A DNA stretch of 48,045 bases from Actinomycetota bacterium (GTDB taxonomy: Bacteria; Actinomycetota; Acidimicrobiia; Acidimicrobiales; Palsa-688), in NCBI GenBank assembly GCA_021323695.1, contig JAJPKN010000071.1, positions 1 through 48,045 of the forward strand, given 5' to 3'. This document shows positions 26,981 to 35,135 of the stretch, piece by piece (the first letter of the stretch is position 1; every line of letters begins with the position of its first letter). The notes below the pieces were generated by a model. The model saw nothing but the letters and a program-made list of their open reading frames with translations. It ran no database searches and had not been told where the DNA came from. The translations under genes were made by a program, and so were the position numbers.

Positions 26981-29189
26981 GGCCCGGGGGAGCCTTCGCC
27001 CCGAGGCGGCCAGCGGCGCCGGCGGTACCCAGCCGGACGTAGGGGGCCAGCCGGAGGCCACCGGCCGGTCGGAGGTGGCCGGGTGCTACCACCAGGTCTT
27101 CGAGGCGAGCCACCTGCCCATGTACGTGTGCGGCACGGACGGGGAGATCCTCGAGGTCAACCCGGCCCTGTGCCGCTTGCTCGGCTACCCGGCCGACCAG
27201 CTGGTGGGCCGGGCGCTGGGGTCACTGTCGGCCGACCCGCCCCTGGCCGCGTCCGAGCTGGACGGTTTCTTGGAAGGCAAGGCGAGCGAGCACTCTTGCA
27301 CGCGCCGCTACCGGCGCGCCGACGGGCGTGTGGTGGCTGTGCGGGTCACCCTGGGGGCCGTTCGTGACGCCAGGGGCCGGGCGCGCACCATCTTCGGCCA
27401 GCTGGAGGACCTGACGTCCGACGAGCGCGCCGGCCAGCAGGCCGAGCGCGAGAGGGGACGGCAGCCGATGGCCACAGGCGCACGCTCCGCCCGCCTGCCA
27501 GCCGAGCGAGCGCTCTCCCGGGCCCTGGAGGCGTCGATGGACGCCGTCATAGGGGTGGACCAGGCCGGCCTGGTCACCGATTGGAACCCGGCTGCCGAGG
27601 CCATGTTCGGCTGGTTCCGCGACGAGGTGGCCGGCCGCGAGCTGGTCCCCCGCATATGCAGCCCGCAAGCCACGGGCGCCCTCCAGCGGTTGTTCAGCGA
27701 CCTGGAGGCGGCTGGGGGCTCGGGCGCCGAGGTGCCCGGAGCCCGAGCGCAGCTGGAGGCCGTGAGCCGGGACGGGCGCCATTTCCCCGTCGAGGCCTCC
27801 TTGGCGCGCGTCGACGATGACGGAGTGGCCCTCTACCGCCTGTTCCTGCGTGACCTGTCGGAGCGCAAGGCCTACGAGGGCCAGCTGGTGCGCAACGCCC
27901 TCTTCGACCCCTTGACCGGCCTGCCCAACCGAGCCTTGTTACTGGACCGCCTGGCAGGTGCCATCGGCCGCCTGTCGCGGGTGGAGGGGTTGGTGGCCGT
28001 GCTGTTCGTGGACCTGGACCGCTTCAAGATCCTGAACGAAAGCTTGGGCCCGCGCGCCGGGGACGAGCTGTTGGTGCAGTTGGGGCACCGTCTGCGGTCC
28101 GTGCTGCGCCCGGCCGACACCGTCGCCCGCCTGAGGGGGGACGAGTTCGTGGTGCTGTGCGAGGCGCTGGGCAACGAGCGCGAGGTCATGGCCCTGGCCG
28201 ACCGTGCCCAGGGGGTACTGGCCAAGCCGTTCGTGCTGGCCAGCCAGCGGGGCCAGGAGGTGTACGCCTCCGCGTCGGTGGGCATCAGCTTGGCCCGGGC
28301 GGCCACTGCCGACCCCGAGTCGCTGGTGGGCGAGGCCGAGATCGCCATGCGCCGGGCCAAGGAGCACGGCGGGGGACAGGCGGAGGTGTTCGACGCCGAG
28401 GCCCAGCGCCGCTCCATGGCCCACCTGGAGACCGAGACCCAGCTGCGCCGGGCCCTGGAACGCTCCGAGCTATGCGTCTACTACCAGCCCCTGGTCGACC
28501 TGACCGGCCAGCTCCAAGAGGTCGAGGCGCTGGTGCGCTGGGCACACCCCTCCGGGAGGGTGGCGTTGCCCGCCGAGTTCGTCCCTCTGGCCGAGCAGAC
28601 GGGGCTGATCGTCGCCCTGGGCGAGGCCGTGCTGCAGATGGCCTGCGAGCAGGCGGCCCGGTGGCGTTCGGCTTACCCCCGCCTGGCCAACCTGGGCCTG
28701 GCGGTGAACGTCTCGGGTGCCCAGCTGCGCCGGGCCGACGCGGTGGAGCGCCTGCTTTCGATCGTGGGCCAAAGCGGGCTGCCCCCAAGCGCCCTCACCT
28801 TGGAGATCACCGAGAGCGTGCTCATGGACGAGAGCACCGGCGTGGGGCGCAAGTTGGCCTCCTTGCGCTCAGTGGGCGCCCGCCTGGCCATCGACGACTT
28901 CGGTACTGGCTACTCGTCGCTGCTGTTCCTGCGCCGTTACCCCCTGGACGTCTTGAAGATCGACCGCAGCTTCGTCGCCGGCCTGGTCGACAACCCCGAG
29001 GACGCCGCCATCGTCGAAGCTGTGGTCCGCCTCGGGCACTCCTTCGGGCTGAAGACCGTGGCCGAGGGGGTGGAGACCGCCCAGCAGCTCGAGCTGTTGC
29101 ACAGGCTTGACTGCGACATGGGCCAGGGCTACTTGTGGGGGAGGCCGCTGCCCCCCGACAGCCTGATCAGCTACGTGCTGCCCAGTTGA
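26973..29189 (+). CDS. Cyclic-di-GMP signalling protein, PAS-PAS-GGDEF-EAL
   Basis: A 738-residue cytoplasmic sensor. PAS 1 is at about residues 38 to 150, PAS 2 at about 180 to 290, then GGDEF (from DPLTGLPNR) and EAL. The active-site signature reads RGDEF (about residues 388 to 392), with Arg for the first Gly. The inhibitory site RPAD lies just before it. The EAL half appears intact: EVEALVRW, NVSGAQL, LEITES, IDDFGTGYSSL, LKIDRSFV and EGVET. So phosphodiesterase activity is well supported, while cyclase activity is uncertain. No membrane segment is seen. The GTG start overlaps the end of the ferritin-like gene by 8 bases. Confidence 0.92.
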   Translation: MARARGSLRPEAASGAGGTQPDVGGQPEATGRSEVAGCYHQVFEASHLPMYVCGTDGEILEVNPALCRLLGYPADQLVGRALGSLSADPPLAASELDGFLEGKASEHSCTRRYRRADGRVVAVRVTLGAVRDARGRARTIFGQLEDLTSDERAGQQAERERGRQPMATGARSARLPAERALSRALEASMDAVIGVDQAGLVTDWNPAAEAMFGWFRDEVAGRELVPRICSPQATGALQRLFSDLEAAGGSGAEVPGARAQLEAVSRDGRHFPVEASLARVDDDGVALYRLFLRDLSERKAYEGQLVRNALFDPLTGLPNRALLLDRLAGAIGRLSRVEGLVAVLFVDLDRFKILNESLGPRAGDELLVQLGHRLRSVLRPADTVARLRGDEFVVLCEALGNEREVMALADRAQGVLAKPFVLASQRGQEVYASASVGISLARAATADPESLVGEAEIAMRRAKEHGGGQAEVFDAEAQRRSMAHLETETQLRRALERSELCVYYQPLVDLTGQLQEVEALVRWAHPSGRVALPAEFVPLAEQTGLIVALGEAVLQMACEQAARWRSAYPRLANLGLAVNVSGAQLRRADAVERLLSIVGQSGLPPSALTLEITESVLMDESTGVGRKLASLRSVGARLAIDDFGTGYSSLLFLRRYPLDVLKIDRSFVAGLVDNPEDAAIVEAVVRLGHSFGLKTVAEGVETAQQLELLHRLDCDMGQGYLWGRPLPPDSLISYVLPS

Positions 29190-29292
29190 GGCCCAGTGCC
29201 GTAGGGCCGGTGCCGCGGGGCCCGGCGAGCAGGGCCGGCCGAGCAGGGCCGGCCGAGCGCCGGTTCTTTGTGCGGGACGGCTGGGTTGCGGC

Positions 29293-29298
29293 TACGGT
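29293..29298 (+). promoter_or_regulatory. -10 box TACGGT, leaderless start for the 25-residue peptide
   Basis: TACGGT ends 6 bases before the ATG at 29305, the spacing expected when transcription begins at the start codon. Confidence 0.4.
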
Positions 29299-29304
29299 GG
29301 CGGC

Positions 29305-29382
29305 ATGGTGAAAAAGCTCCTCTTGCTCGCTCTGCTTGTCGGCGTAGGTGTCTTCGCGGCCAAGAAGCTGAGGGCGGCTTAG
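29305..29382 (+). CDS. 25-residue membrane micropeptide
   Basis: Reads M-V-K-K, then a hydrophobic core LLLLALLVGVGVFAA, then KKLRAA and a stop. This is a single membrane segment with positive ends. Short lysine-flanked membrane peptides of this pattern are common in actinomycetes. It has GGTGG just upstream and a -10 box at leaderless spacing. It sits alone in the 289-base gap between the c-di-GMP gene and the convergent HAD gene, which otherwise shows only a CCGAGCAGGGCCGG duplication near 29227-29252. Function is unknown. Confidence 0.55.
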   Translation: MVKKLLLLALLVGVGVFAAKKLRAA

Positions 29383-29478
29383 CGTCCCGAGCACAGCTGT
29401 TGAGGCGGGGCGGTGAGCCGCCTGCGGTGGCTCGGCCCCGCCCGGCAGTCCCATGTCTGTCGCCGGGCCCCTGGCCTG

Positions 29479-30342
29479 TCACCGGGGGTTGCCACGAGGC
29501 CTTTCGCCAACGCGGCCGAGCAGGCCCAGCAGCTGCTGGCGGTTGCGCACCACCAGGACCGCGCTCAGCACCAGGGCGGCTCCCACCAGCGAGCCCCCGG
29601 CCACGGCCAGCCCCGCCCGCCAGGGGTGCCCCCCCTCGGGCGTGACCACCATGGGCTCGCTGAAGTGCAGCACCGGCCACCCCCGCATCCGTGCGACCCG
29701 TCTGAGCGCCCGGTCGGGGTTCACAGCCACGGGGTGGCCGACCGACTCCAGCATGGGCAGGTCGGTGGCGGAGTCGCTGTAGGCCCAGCACTGGCTGAGG
29801 TCAAGGCCGTCGCGGGCGGCGACCTGGCGGATGGTCTCGGCCTTTCGGGGGCCAAAGGTGTAGCTCTCCATCTGGCCGGTGTACCGGCCGGCGTCCACCG
29901 CCGGCCGGCTGGCGATGGCTTCCTCCACGCCCAGGTACCGGGCCAGCGGCTCGACCACCTCCTGGGGGGCGGCCGACACGATGTAGACCCGCCGTCCGGC
30001 CTCCCGGTGCTCTTGCATCAGGTTGACGGCCTCCTTGTAGGTGATGGGGCCGATCACCTGGCTCACGGCGTCGGTGACGATGCGCCGCACCCGCTCTTGC
30101 TCCCAGCCGGCGGTGACCCGCATCACCCGCCGGCGGATGCGTTCCAGCGTGGCCGCGTTGGCCCCGAAGCGCAGGAACAGCAACTGCGCCCACAGGCCGC
30201 TCGCCATGTTGCGCCGGTTCAGCAGCCCCTCCCGGTAGAACTGGCGCGAGAACGCCATCAGCGAGGCCTTGGCGATCACGGTCTTGTCCAGGTCGAAAAA
30301 GGCGGCGGCCTGCTTGGCCGGCGCGGGGTGGGGGCCAGGCAT
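29479..30342 (-). CDS. HAD-superfamily IB phosphatase (SerB-like) with C-terminal membrane segment
   Basis: A 287-residue HAD phosphatase. FFDLDKTV holds the nucleophile Asp17 and general acid Asp19, VYIVSAAP the second motif, and YSDSATDLPML the Mg-binding Asp pair. The IB subfamily includes phosphoserine phosphatase, but this group's substrate is generally unknown. Residues of about 250 to 272 (AGLAVAGGSLVGAALVLSAV) form a membrane anchor, atypical of SerB. The ATG at 30342 is preceded by TACACT with a 6-base spacer, a leaderless pattern. serA and serC are in the window, but a role for this enzyme in that pathway is only a possibility. Confidence 0.82.
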   Translation of the reverse strand: MPGPHPAPAKQAAAFFDLDKTVIAKASLMAFSRQFYREGLLNRRNMASGLWAQLLFLRFGANAATLERIRRRVMRVTAGWEQERVRRIVTDAVSQVIGPITYKEAVNLMQEHREAGRRVYIVSAAPQEVVEPLARYLGVEEAIASRPAVDAGRYTGQMESYTFGPRKAETIRQVAARDGLDLSQCWAYSDSATDLPMLESVGHPVAVNPDRALRRVARMRGWPVLHFSEPMVVTPEGGHPWRAGLAVAGGSLVGAALVLSAVLVVRNRQQLLGLLGRVGERPRGNPR

Positions 30343-30440
30343 ACGAGCAGTGTAAGGGGGACCGGTGCCCTGGGCGGCCGGCCGGGGCCCCTCAGGTGGC
30401 ACCGCCGGGCGGTCCGCCCGCGTGGGGCGACGGCCTGGAG

Positions 30441-30446
30441 TAGCAT
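30441..30446 (+). promoter_or_regulatory. -10 box TAGCAT for the PhoU-domain gene
   Basis: TAGCAT is followed by 6 bases and the GTG at 30453, again the leaderless spacing. Confidence 0.35.
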
Positions 30447-30452
30447 CCCGGC

Positions 30453-31169
30453 GTGAGCGAGGACGCCGCCGGCCGCGGGGCTGCCGGCCACACCGGGAGC
30501 CCCGGCCCCACGGGGAGCCCCGGCCCCACCCGGAGCGCCGGCCGCACCGGGAGCGCCGACCTCGAGCAAGTTGACGGCCAGATGGTCCAGTTGCTGGCCT
30601 TGGTGGTGGAGGCGCTCGCGGCTGCCACCGACGCCCTGCTGTCGGGGGACAGCAACGTGGCAGCAGTGCTTTCGAGCCGTGACGAGCTGGTCCGCCACGT
30701 CTATGCCGACGTGGAGCGCACGGTCAACCGGGCGGTTGCCCTGGGTACCCCCAACCCCCAGGAGCTGCGGTACCTCTTGGCGGCGCTGCGGGTGGTCCCC
30801 GAGCTCGAGCGCAGCCACGAACTGGCGGAGCACGTGGCCCGGCGGGCGGCCTACGGGCTGGGCCGTGAGCTGACGCCCCGTGCCCGAGGGCTCATCGACC
30901 GTATGGGCAGGCTGGGCGTGGCCATGTGGCGCCAGGCAGCGGACTGCTGGTACGCGCGCGACGGGCACGCCTTGGAGGAGCTGGTGCAGAAAGACGACGA
31001 GATGGACGACTTGCACTCGGTCCTGGTGAGCGAGGTGGCCGGTGCCGGCCTGCCCGCGTCAGTGGCCATGGACATGGCCCTGGTGGCCCGCTTCTACGAA
31101 CGGCTGGGGGACCATGCCGTGAACGTGGCCCGGCTGGTAGCCACCTTGCCCGACAGCACGGCAGGTTAG
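30453..31169 (+). CDS. PhoU domain protein
   Basis: A 238-residue helical protein with PhoU-type three-helix bundles. Segments such as ERSHELAEHVARRAAYG in the first half and VARFYERLGDHAVNVARL in the second are the E/DxxxD-type metal-cluster helices of PhoU. PhoU proteins couple phosphate uptake to the PhoR/PhoB system, but no pst, phoR or phoB genes are present here. The first about 35 residues are an S-P-G-P-T-G repeat region that precedes the domain. Confidence 0.82.
   Translation: MSEDAAGRGAAGHTGSPGPTGSPGPTRSAGRTGSADLEQVDGQMVQLLALVVEALAAATDALLSGDSNVAAVLSSRDELVRHVYADVERTVNRAVALGTPNPQELRYLLAALRVVPELERSHELAEHVARRAAYGLGRELTPRARGLIDRMGRLGVAMWRQAADCWYARDGHALEELVQKDDEMDDLHSVLVSEVAGAGLPASVAMDMALVARFYERLGDHAVNVARLVATLPDSTAG
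30495..30558. repeat. 18-bp tandem repeat in the PhoU-domain gene N-terminus
   Basis: GGGAGCCCCGGCCCCACG-type units at 30495, 30513, 30531 and a partial unit at 30549. Frame is preserved and the array codes Gly/Pro-rich sequence. Confidence 0.85.
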
Positions 31170-31298
31170 GCGGAGCGGGGCAGCCGCCAGGAGGGCCAGG
31201 GCCGAATGGGCCAAGACGGGCCAGCAGCCTGCTACGGTGGGCATTCGCCGCCTTGGCTCACACTCAACGCCTTAGCTCACCTGAGGGAGGATGACCCA

Positions 31299-31637
31299 AT
31301 GGAGCTTGGTCTGGACGTGGACGACAGCCGCCCCCCCTACACGGTCCTTGCCGTCAAGGGCGAGGTCGACGTCTACACGGCGCCCCGCCTGCGAGAGAAG
31401 TTGGTGGAGCTGGTCAGCCAGGGGAAGCACCAGATCGTCGTCGACCTCGAGGGTGTCGACTTCTTGGACTCGACCGGCCTGGGAGTGCTGGTCGGGGGCC
31501 TCAAGCGCCTGCGCAGCCACGACGGCGAGCTTTCGTTGGTCTGTACCCACCAACGGGTCATGAAGGTCTTCGAGATCACCGGCCTGACCAAGGTGTTCTC
31601 CATATACGGCTCGGTTGACGACGCCGTAGCCGGTTAG
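31299..31637 (+). CDS. STAS-domain anti-sigma factor antagonist
   Basis: A 112-residue STAS protein of the SpoIIAA/RsbV type. [20 protein letters not shown] holds the phospho-acceptor Ser58. The unphosphorylated form would bind the downstream kinase and free a sigma factor. ATG 31299 has GGGAGG 9 bases before it. A -10-like TACGGT at 31233-31238 would give a leader of about 55 bases. It is contiguous with the anti-sigma kinase gene, whose GTG follows the stop immediately. Confidence 0.9.
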   Translation: MELGLDVDDSRPPYTVLAVKGEVDVYTAPRLREKLVELVSQGKHQIVVDLEGVDFLDSTGLGVLVGGLKRLRSHDGELSLVCTHQRVMKVFEITGLTKVFSIYGSVDDAVAG

Positions 31638-32159
31638 GTGCCCGAGCGCCGGGTCGCCGTGGACCGGGAACTGGTGCTCCAGCTGGACGTGCCTTCGAGG
31701 CCCGAGTTCATCGCCGTGGTGCGCCTGGTGGTCGCCTCTTTGGCTTCGGACCGGCGTGCCCTGGCCGACGAACGCATAGACGACCTGAAGCTAGCCGTGT
31801 CCGAGGCCTGCACGAACGCCATCGAGGCCAACCGCTCGGCCAACCCGGCTGCGCCTGTGCACGTCGAGGTGTGGGAAGCCCCCGACCGCATGGAGGTCAC
31901 CGTGAAGGACAACGGCCCTGGTTTCGACCCCGCGCGCCTGGAGCACCCGCCGGCGGTCACTGACCCTCAGCGCCTGCAGTTCGAACGAGGCCTTGGCATA
32001 CCGCTGATACGGATGCTGGTCGACTCCGCGGAGTTCTCGGGCACCGACCAGGGCACCGTGGTGCGCATGACCCTGTTCGGCGGGCCCGCCAACGGCGACG
32101 ACACCGGGACCATTTACATGGACGCCTCCAAGGTGCAAGGTGCCCGCCCCCTGGACTAG
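31638..32159 (+). CDS. Anti-sigma factor serine kinase (RsbW/SpoIIAB-like)
   Basis: A GHKL ATPase of 173 residues that would phosphorylate the STAS protein and hold a sigma factor. The N box is SEACTNAIEAN, G1 is DNGPGFDP and G2 is GLGIPLI. The GTG start directly follows the upstream stop. A C-terminal tail of about 25 residues extends past the domain. The usual third partner, a sigma-B-type factor gene, does not follow. The next gene is a pyrophosphatase, so the target sigma factor is unlinked or the pair acts on another protein. Confidence 0.9.
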   Translation: MPERRVAVDRELVLQLDVPSRPEFIAVVRLVVASLASDRRALADERIDDLKLAVSEACTNAIEANRSANPAAPVHVEVWEAPDRMEVTVKDNGPGFDPARLEHPPAVTDPQRLQFERGLGIPLIRMLVDSAEFSGTDQGTVVRMTLFGGPANGDDTGTIYMDASKVQGARPLD

Positions 32160-32270
32160 CCCGCCCACTGGGCCAGCTGCCAGGCCAGGAGGCCGGTAAG
32201 CGGTGACGGAGGGCTGCCCGGCAGCCTTCCCCACCTGGCCCGGCGAGCAATGGGACCTGCGCCCCCAGCG

Positions 32271-32489
32271 ATGTGTGACTTGTGCCCCTGCTCCAGTTGT
32301 GACTGCGAGCCCCACTCAAAGTGTTGTTGCCTGAAAGCCGGCCGAGCTAAGGTGTCGACGTACCGGGAGACAGTGCAACTGGGCACCGGGAGGCAGTGCA
32401 CCTGGTCAGTGCACTTGGCTGAGTGCGGTCGGCGAGCGCAGCGCTCCGGGGCGCCCTCAGGCCAGCCGGCTCTCCCGCCACCAGTTTGA
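32271..32489 (+). CDS. Possible Cys-rich small ORF (weak)
   Basis: From ATG 32271 the frame reads MCDLCPCSSCDCEPHSKCCC, with nine cysteines in about 20 residues, a density seen in metallothioneins. There is no strong ribosome-binding site and the remainder shows no conserved pattern. The region is the long leader and promoter zone of hppA, so it may be fortuitous. An in-frame ATG at 32250 is the other possible start. Confidence 0.2.
   Translation: MCDLCPCSSCDCEPHSKCCCLKAGRAKVSTYRETVQLGTGRQCTWSVHLAECGRRAQRSGAPSGQPALPPPV
32324..32353 (+). promoter_or_regulatory. Candidate hppA promoter
   Basis: TTGTTG (32324-32329), an 18-base gap and TAAGGT (32348-32353). Transcription would start near 32360 and leave a leader of nearly 200 bases before hppA. 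The 396-base gap between the anti-sigma kinase and hppA holds this promoter, the repeats listed next and the weak Cys-rich frame. Confidence 0.35.
32371..32418. repeat. Three 12-bp CAGTGCANNTGG repeats in the hppA leader
   Basis: CAGTGCAACTGG at 32371, CAGTGCACCTGG at 32394 and CAGTGCACTTGG at 32407. The palindromic core TGCA lies just downstream of the proposed promoter, suggesting an operator array or leader structure. Confidence 0.6.
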
Positions 32490-32555
32490 AGGCTGAGGCG
32501 CGCCCGGCGTCGGGAAGGCGACGCCACCGGGCGCCACCACAAAGGAGATGACTTG

Positions 32556-34994
32556 ATGGGCCGTTACCTGGCAGCCGCGTCCGGCGGTTTTCAGGCGTTC
32601 AGCCTGAGAGGGGTGGACTGGGCTTGGTTGGTGTTCGCCATCGGGTGCGCGCTGGTCGCCATCGCGGCCGGCTTTTGGCTCCGCCGCGAGGTCCTGGCGG
32701 CAGACACCGGTACCCCGGCCATGGTCGACATCGCCCGGGCCATCCAAGAAGGTGCTTCGGCCTACTTGAGGCGCCAGTTCAAGACCATCGCGGTCGTGGT
32801 CGTGCCGCTGGCCGTGCTGGTCTTCGTCACGGCTACCAAGGTGGTCAACCCCGCGACCGGCCACACCGTGTTGAGCTTCGGCCTGTCCGGCCTGTACCGG
32901 GTGCTGGCTTTCCTGGCCGGCGCCGTCCTTTCCGGCCTGGCCGGGCTCATCGGCATGACCACCGCGGTTCGGGCCAACGTCCGTACCGCCGCTGCCGCCC
33001 GCCAGTCTTCCCTCGCCCGGGCCCTGCGGGTGGCCATCCGGGCAGGGGGCACCACCGGGGCTTTCGTGGTGGGCTTCGGCCTGCTCGGTACCACCGCCAT
33101 AGTGATGCTGGCTCAGCACAGCGCCACGGCCATCTTGGTCGGCTTCGGCTTCGGCTGCTCGTTGTTGTCCTTGTTCATGCGCGTTGGCGGCGGGGTGTAC
33201 ACCAAGGCTGCCGACGTGGGCGCCGACCTGGTGGGCAAGGTCGAGGCCGGGATACCTGAGGACGACCCCCGCAACGCGGCCACCATCGCCGACAACGTGG
33301 GCGACAACGTGGGCGACTGCGCCGGGATGGGGGCCGACCTGTTCGAGTCGTACGGCGTGATCCTGGTCGCGGCCCTGATCCTGGGCACAGGGGCGTTCAC
33401 CTCCATACACCGCAACCCGGTCTTCGGGATCACGTTCCCGTTGGTGGTCATGGGGATCGGTGCCCTCTCCTCGATCGTCGGCATCTACTCGGTGCGGGCC
33501 ACGCCCCGGGACCGCTCGGCCCTGGCCCCGATCAACCGGGGCTTCATCCTGGCTTCGGTGCTCACCCTCCTGGGGAGCTTCTTCGTGGCCCAGTTCTACG
33601 TGCACAACCTGAAGGTGTGGTGGGCCATCCTGGTGGGGGTGGTGCTGGGCCAGCTCGTCAGCCGGGTGGCCGAGTACTACACCTCCGAGCACGCGGCCCC
33701 GGTGCGCGAGATCGCCGAGTCTGCCCGCACCGGGCCGGCGACAACCATCCTGTCGGGGATCAGCGTCGGGTTGGAGTCCTCGGTCGCCGCCGTGTTGGCC
33801 ATAGTGGTAGCCATAGGGGTCATCATCGGCCTGGGTGGCGGCAGCATCCAGTTCTCCTTGTACCTGGTGGCCCTCATGGGCATAGGGCTCTTGTCGACGA
33901 CGGCGTCGGTGGTCACCGAGGACACTTATGGCCCCGTGTCCGACAACGCGGCTGGCATCGCCGAGATGAGCGGCGAGTTCGAGGGGGAGCCCGAGCGCAT
34001 AATGGCCGGCCTGGACGCAGTGGGCAACACGACCAAGGCCGTCACCAAGGGCTTTGCCATCGGTTCGGCGGTCGTCGCCGCCCTGGCCCTGTTCGCCAGC
34101 TTCATCCAGACGATCGGCGAGCAGCTCAACCTGCACGCGGTGGGCAACGCCCTCTACCAGGGAGTTGCCACCGCCATCAACGTGGCCAACCCCAAGATCT
34201 TCGTGGGCGTCCTGGTGGGCGGGTCCATTGCGTTCCTGTTCTCCTCGGCCGCCATCCGGGCGGTGGGCCGTTCCGCCGGCACCATCGTCGAGGAGGTGCG
34301 CCGCCAGTTCCGGGAGCACCCCGGGATCATGGACCGCACCGAGCGCCCCGAGTACGGCCGGGTGATCGACATCTGCACCCGAGGGGCGCTGCGCGAGCTG
34401 GTGACCCCCGCCCTGCTGGCCGTCCTGGCCCCGGTGGTGATCGGCTTTGGGGTCAACGACCTGGCTTTGGGCGGGTTCCTGGCGGCGGCCATCCTCACCA
34501 GCCAGCTGATGGCGGCGTTCATGAACAATGCCGGAGGGGCGTGGGACAACGGCAAGAAGTTCATCGAAGAGGGCCACCTAGGGGGCAAGGGCTCGGACGC
34601 CCACAAGGCGGCAGTGGTGGGCGACACGGTAGGGGACCCCTTCAAGGACACCGCGGGGCCGGCGTTCAACCCCCTGATGAAGGTCATGAACCTGGTCAGC
34701 CTGCTCGTGCTGCCGTCGGTGATCAGCCTGCACGACAACCCGGCGGCCCGCTATGCCATCGCCGGGGTGGCACTGGCCATCATCCTGGGCGGGGTGGCCT
34801 TTTCCAAGCGCTCGGTGGCGAGCATGGTTGAAGGTGGCCAACCGCCCCTAGCCTCGGCACCCGCGGCCCCGTCGGCCACCGCCTCTTTGGTGGGCCAGCC
34901 GGCGGCCGCGTCTGGCGACGGCCCCCAGGCGCCGGCTGCCGGACCGGCGGGGCCGCCGGCGGCTGAGGGTGGGGCTGCCCGCAGCCCGGCTTGA
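32556..34994 (+). CDS. hppA: K+-independent H+-translocating inorganic pyrophosphatase
   Basis: Membrane proton pump driven by PPi hydrolysis, with about 15 to 16 membrane segments. DNVGDNVGDCAGMGADLFESY is the catalytic acidic motif, and VVTEDTYGPVSDNAAGIAEM is also conserved. The class-defining segment reads GNTTKAVTKGFAIGSA: Lys494 replaces the Ala of K+-dependent pumps, so this is predicted K+-independent and H+-pumping. AGGAG 8 bases before ATG 32556 supports the start. Length 812 residues is long because of a C-terminal Ala/Pro/Gly tail of about 60 residues. Confidence 0.95.
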   Translation: MGRYLAAASGGFQAFSLRGVDWAWLVFAIGCALVAIAAGFWLRREVLAADTGTPAMVDIARAIQEGASAYLRRQFKTIAVVVVPLAVLVFVTATKVVNPATGHTVLSFGLSGLYRVLAFLAGAVLSGLAGLIGMTTAVRANVRTAAAARQSSLARALRVAIRAGGTTGAFVVGFGLLGTTAIVMLAQHSATAILVGFGFGCSLLSLFMRVGGGVYTKAADVGADLVGKVEAGIPEDDPRNAATIADNVGDNVGDCAGMGADLFESYGVILVAALILGTGAFTSIHRNPVFGITFPLVVMGIGALSSIVGIYSVRATPRDRSALAPINRGFILASVLTLLGSFFVAQFYVHNLKVWWAILVGVVLGQLVSRVAEYYTSEHAAPVREIAESARTGPATTILSGISVGLESSVAAVLAIVVAIGVIIGLGGGSIQFSLYLVALMGIGLLSTTASVVTEDTYGPVSDNAAGIAEMSGEFEGEPERIMAGLDAVGNTTKAVTKGFAIGSAVVAALALFASFIQTIGEQLNLHAVGNALYQGVATAINVANPKIFVGVLVGGSIAFLFSSAAIRAVGRSAGTIVEEVRRQFREHPGIMDRTERPEYGRVIDICTRGALRELVTPALLAVLAPVVIGFGVNDLALGGFLAAAILTSQLMAAFMNNAGGAWDNGKKFIEEGHLGGKGSDAHKAAVVGDTVGDPFKDTAGPAFNPLMKVMNLVSLLVLPSVISLHDNPAARYAIAGVALAIILGGVAFSKRSVASMVEGGQPPLASAPAAPSATASLVGQPAAASGDGPQAPAAGPAGPPAAEGGAARSPA

Positions 34995-35135
34995 GCCCGG
35001 CCAAGGGCCTCGTCGCTCACGGGAGGGGGCGCTGTCCCCCCGATGGCTTGCACTTGGCTACTGTGAGGGCCGCCTGCCCAAGTGACGTCCCCTGTCGCAC
35101 CCCCAAGTGACCACCCCCGCCACAACCGGAGCAAC

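Noticed and set aside
29227..29252. Tandem CCGAGCAGGGCCGG duplication after the c-di-GMP gene as a terminator
   Set aside because: The repeats are direct, not inverted, so they do not form a hairpin.
32457..34577. Long minus-strand frame (about 700 codons) opposite hppA
   Set aside because: Composition is His/Gln/Gly-rich antisense; hppA on the plus strand is certain.
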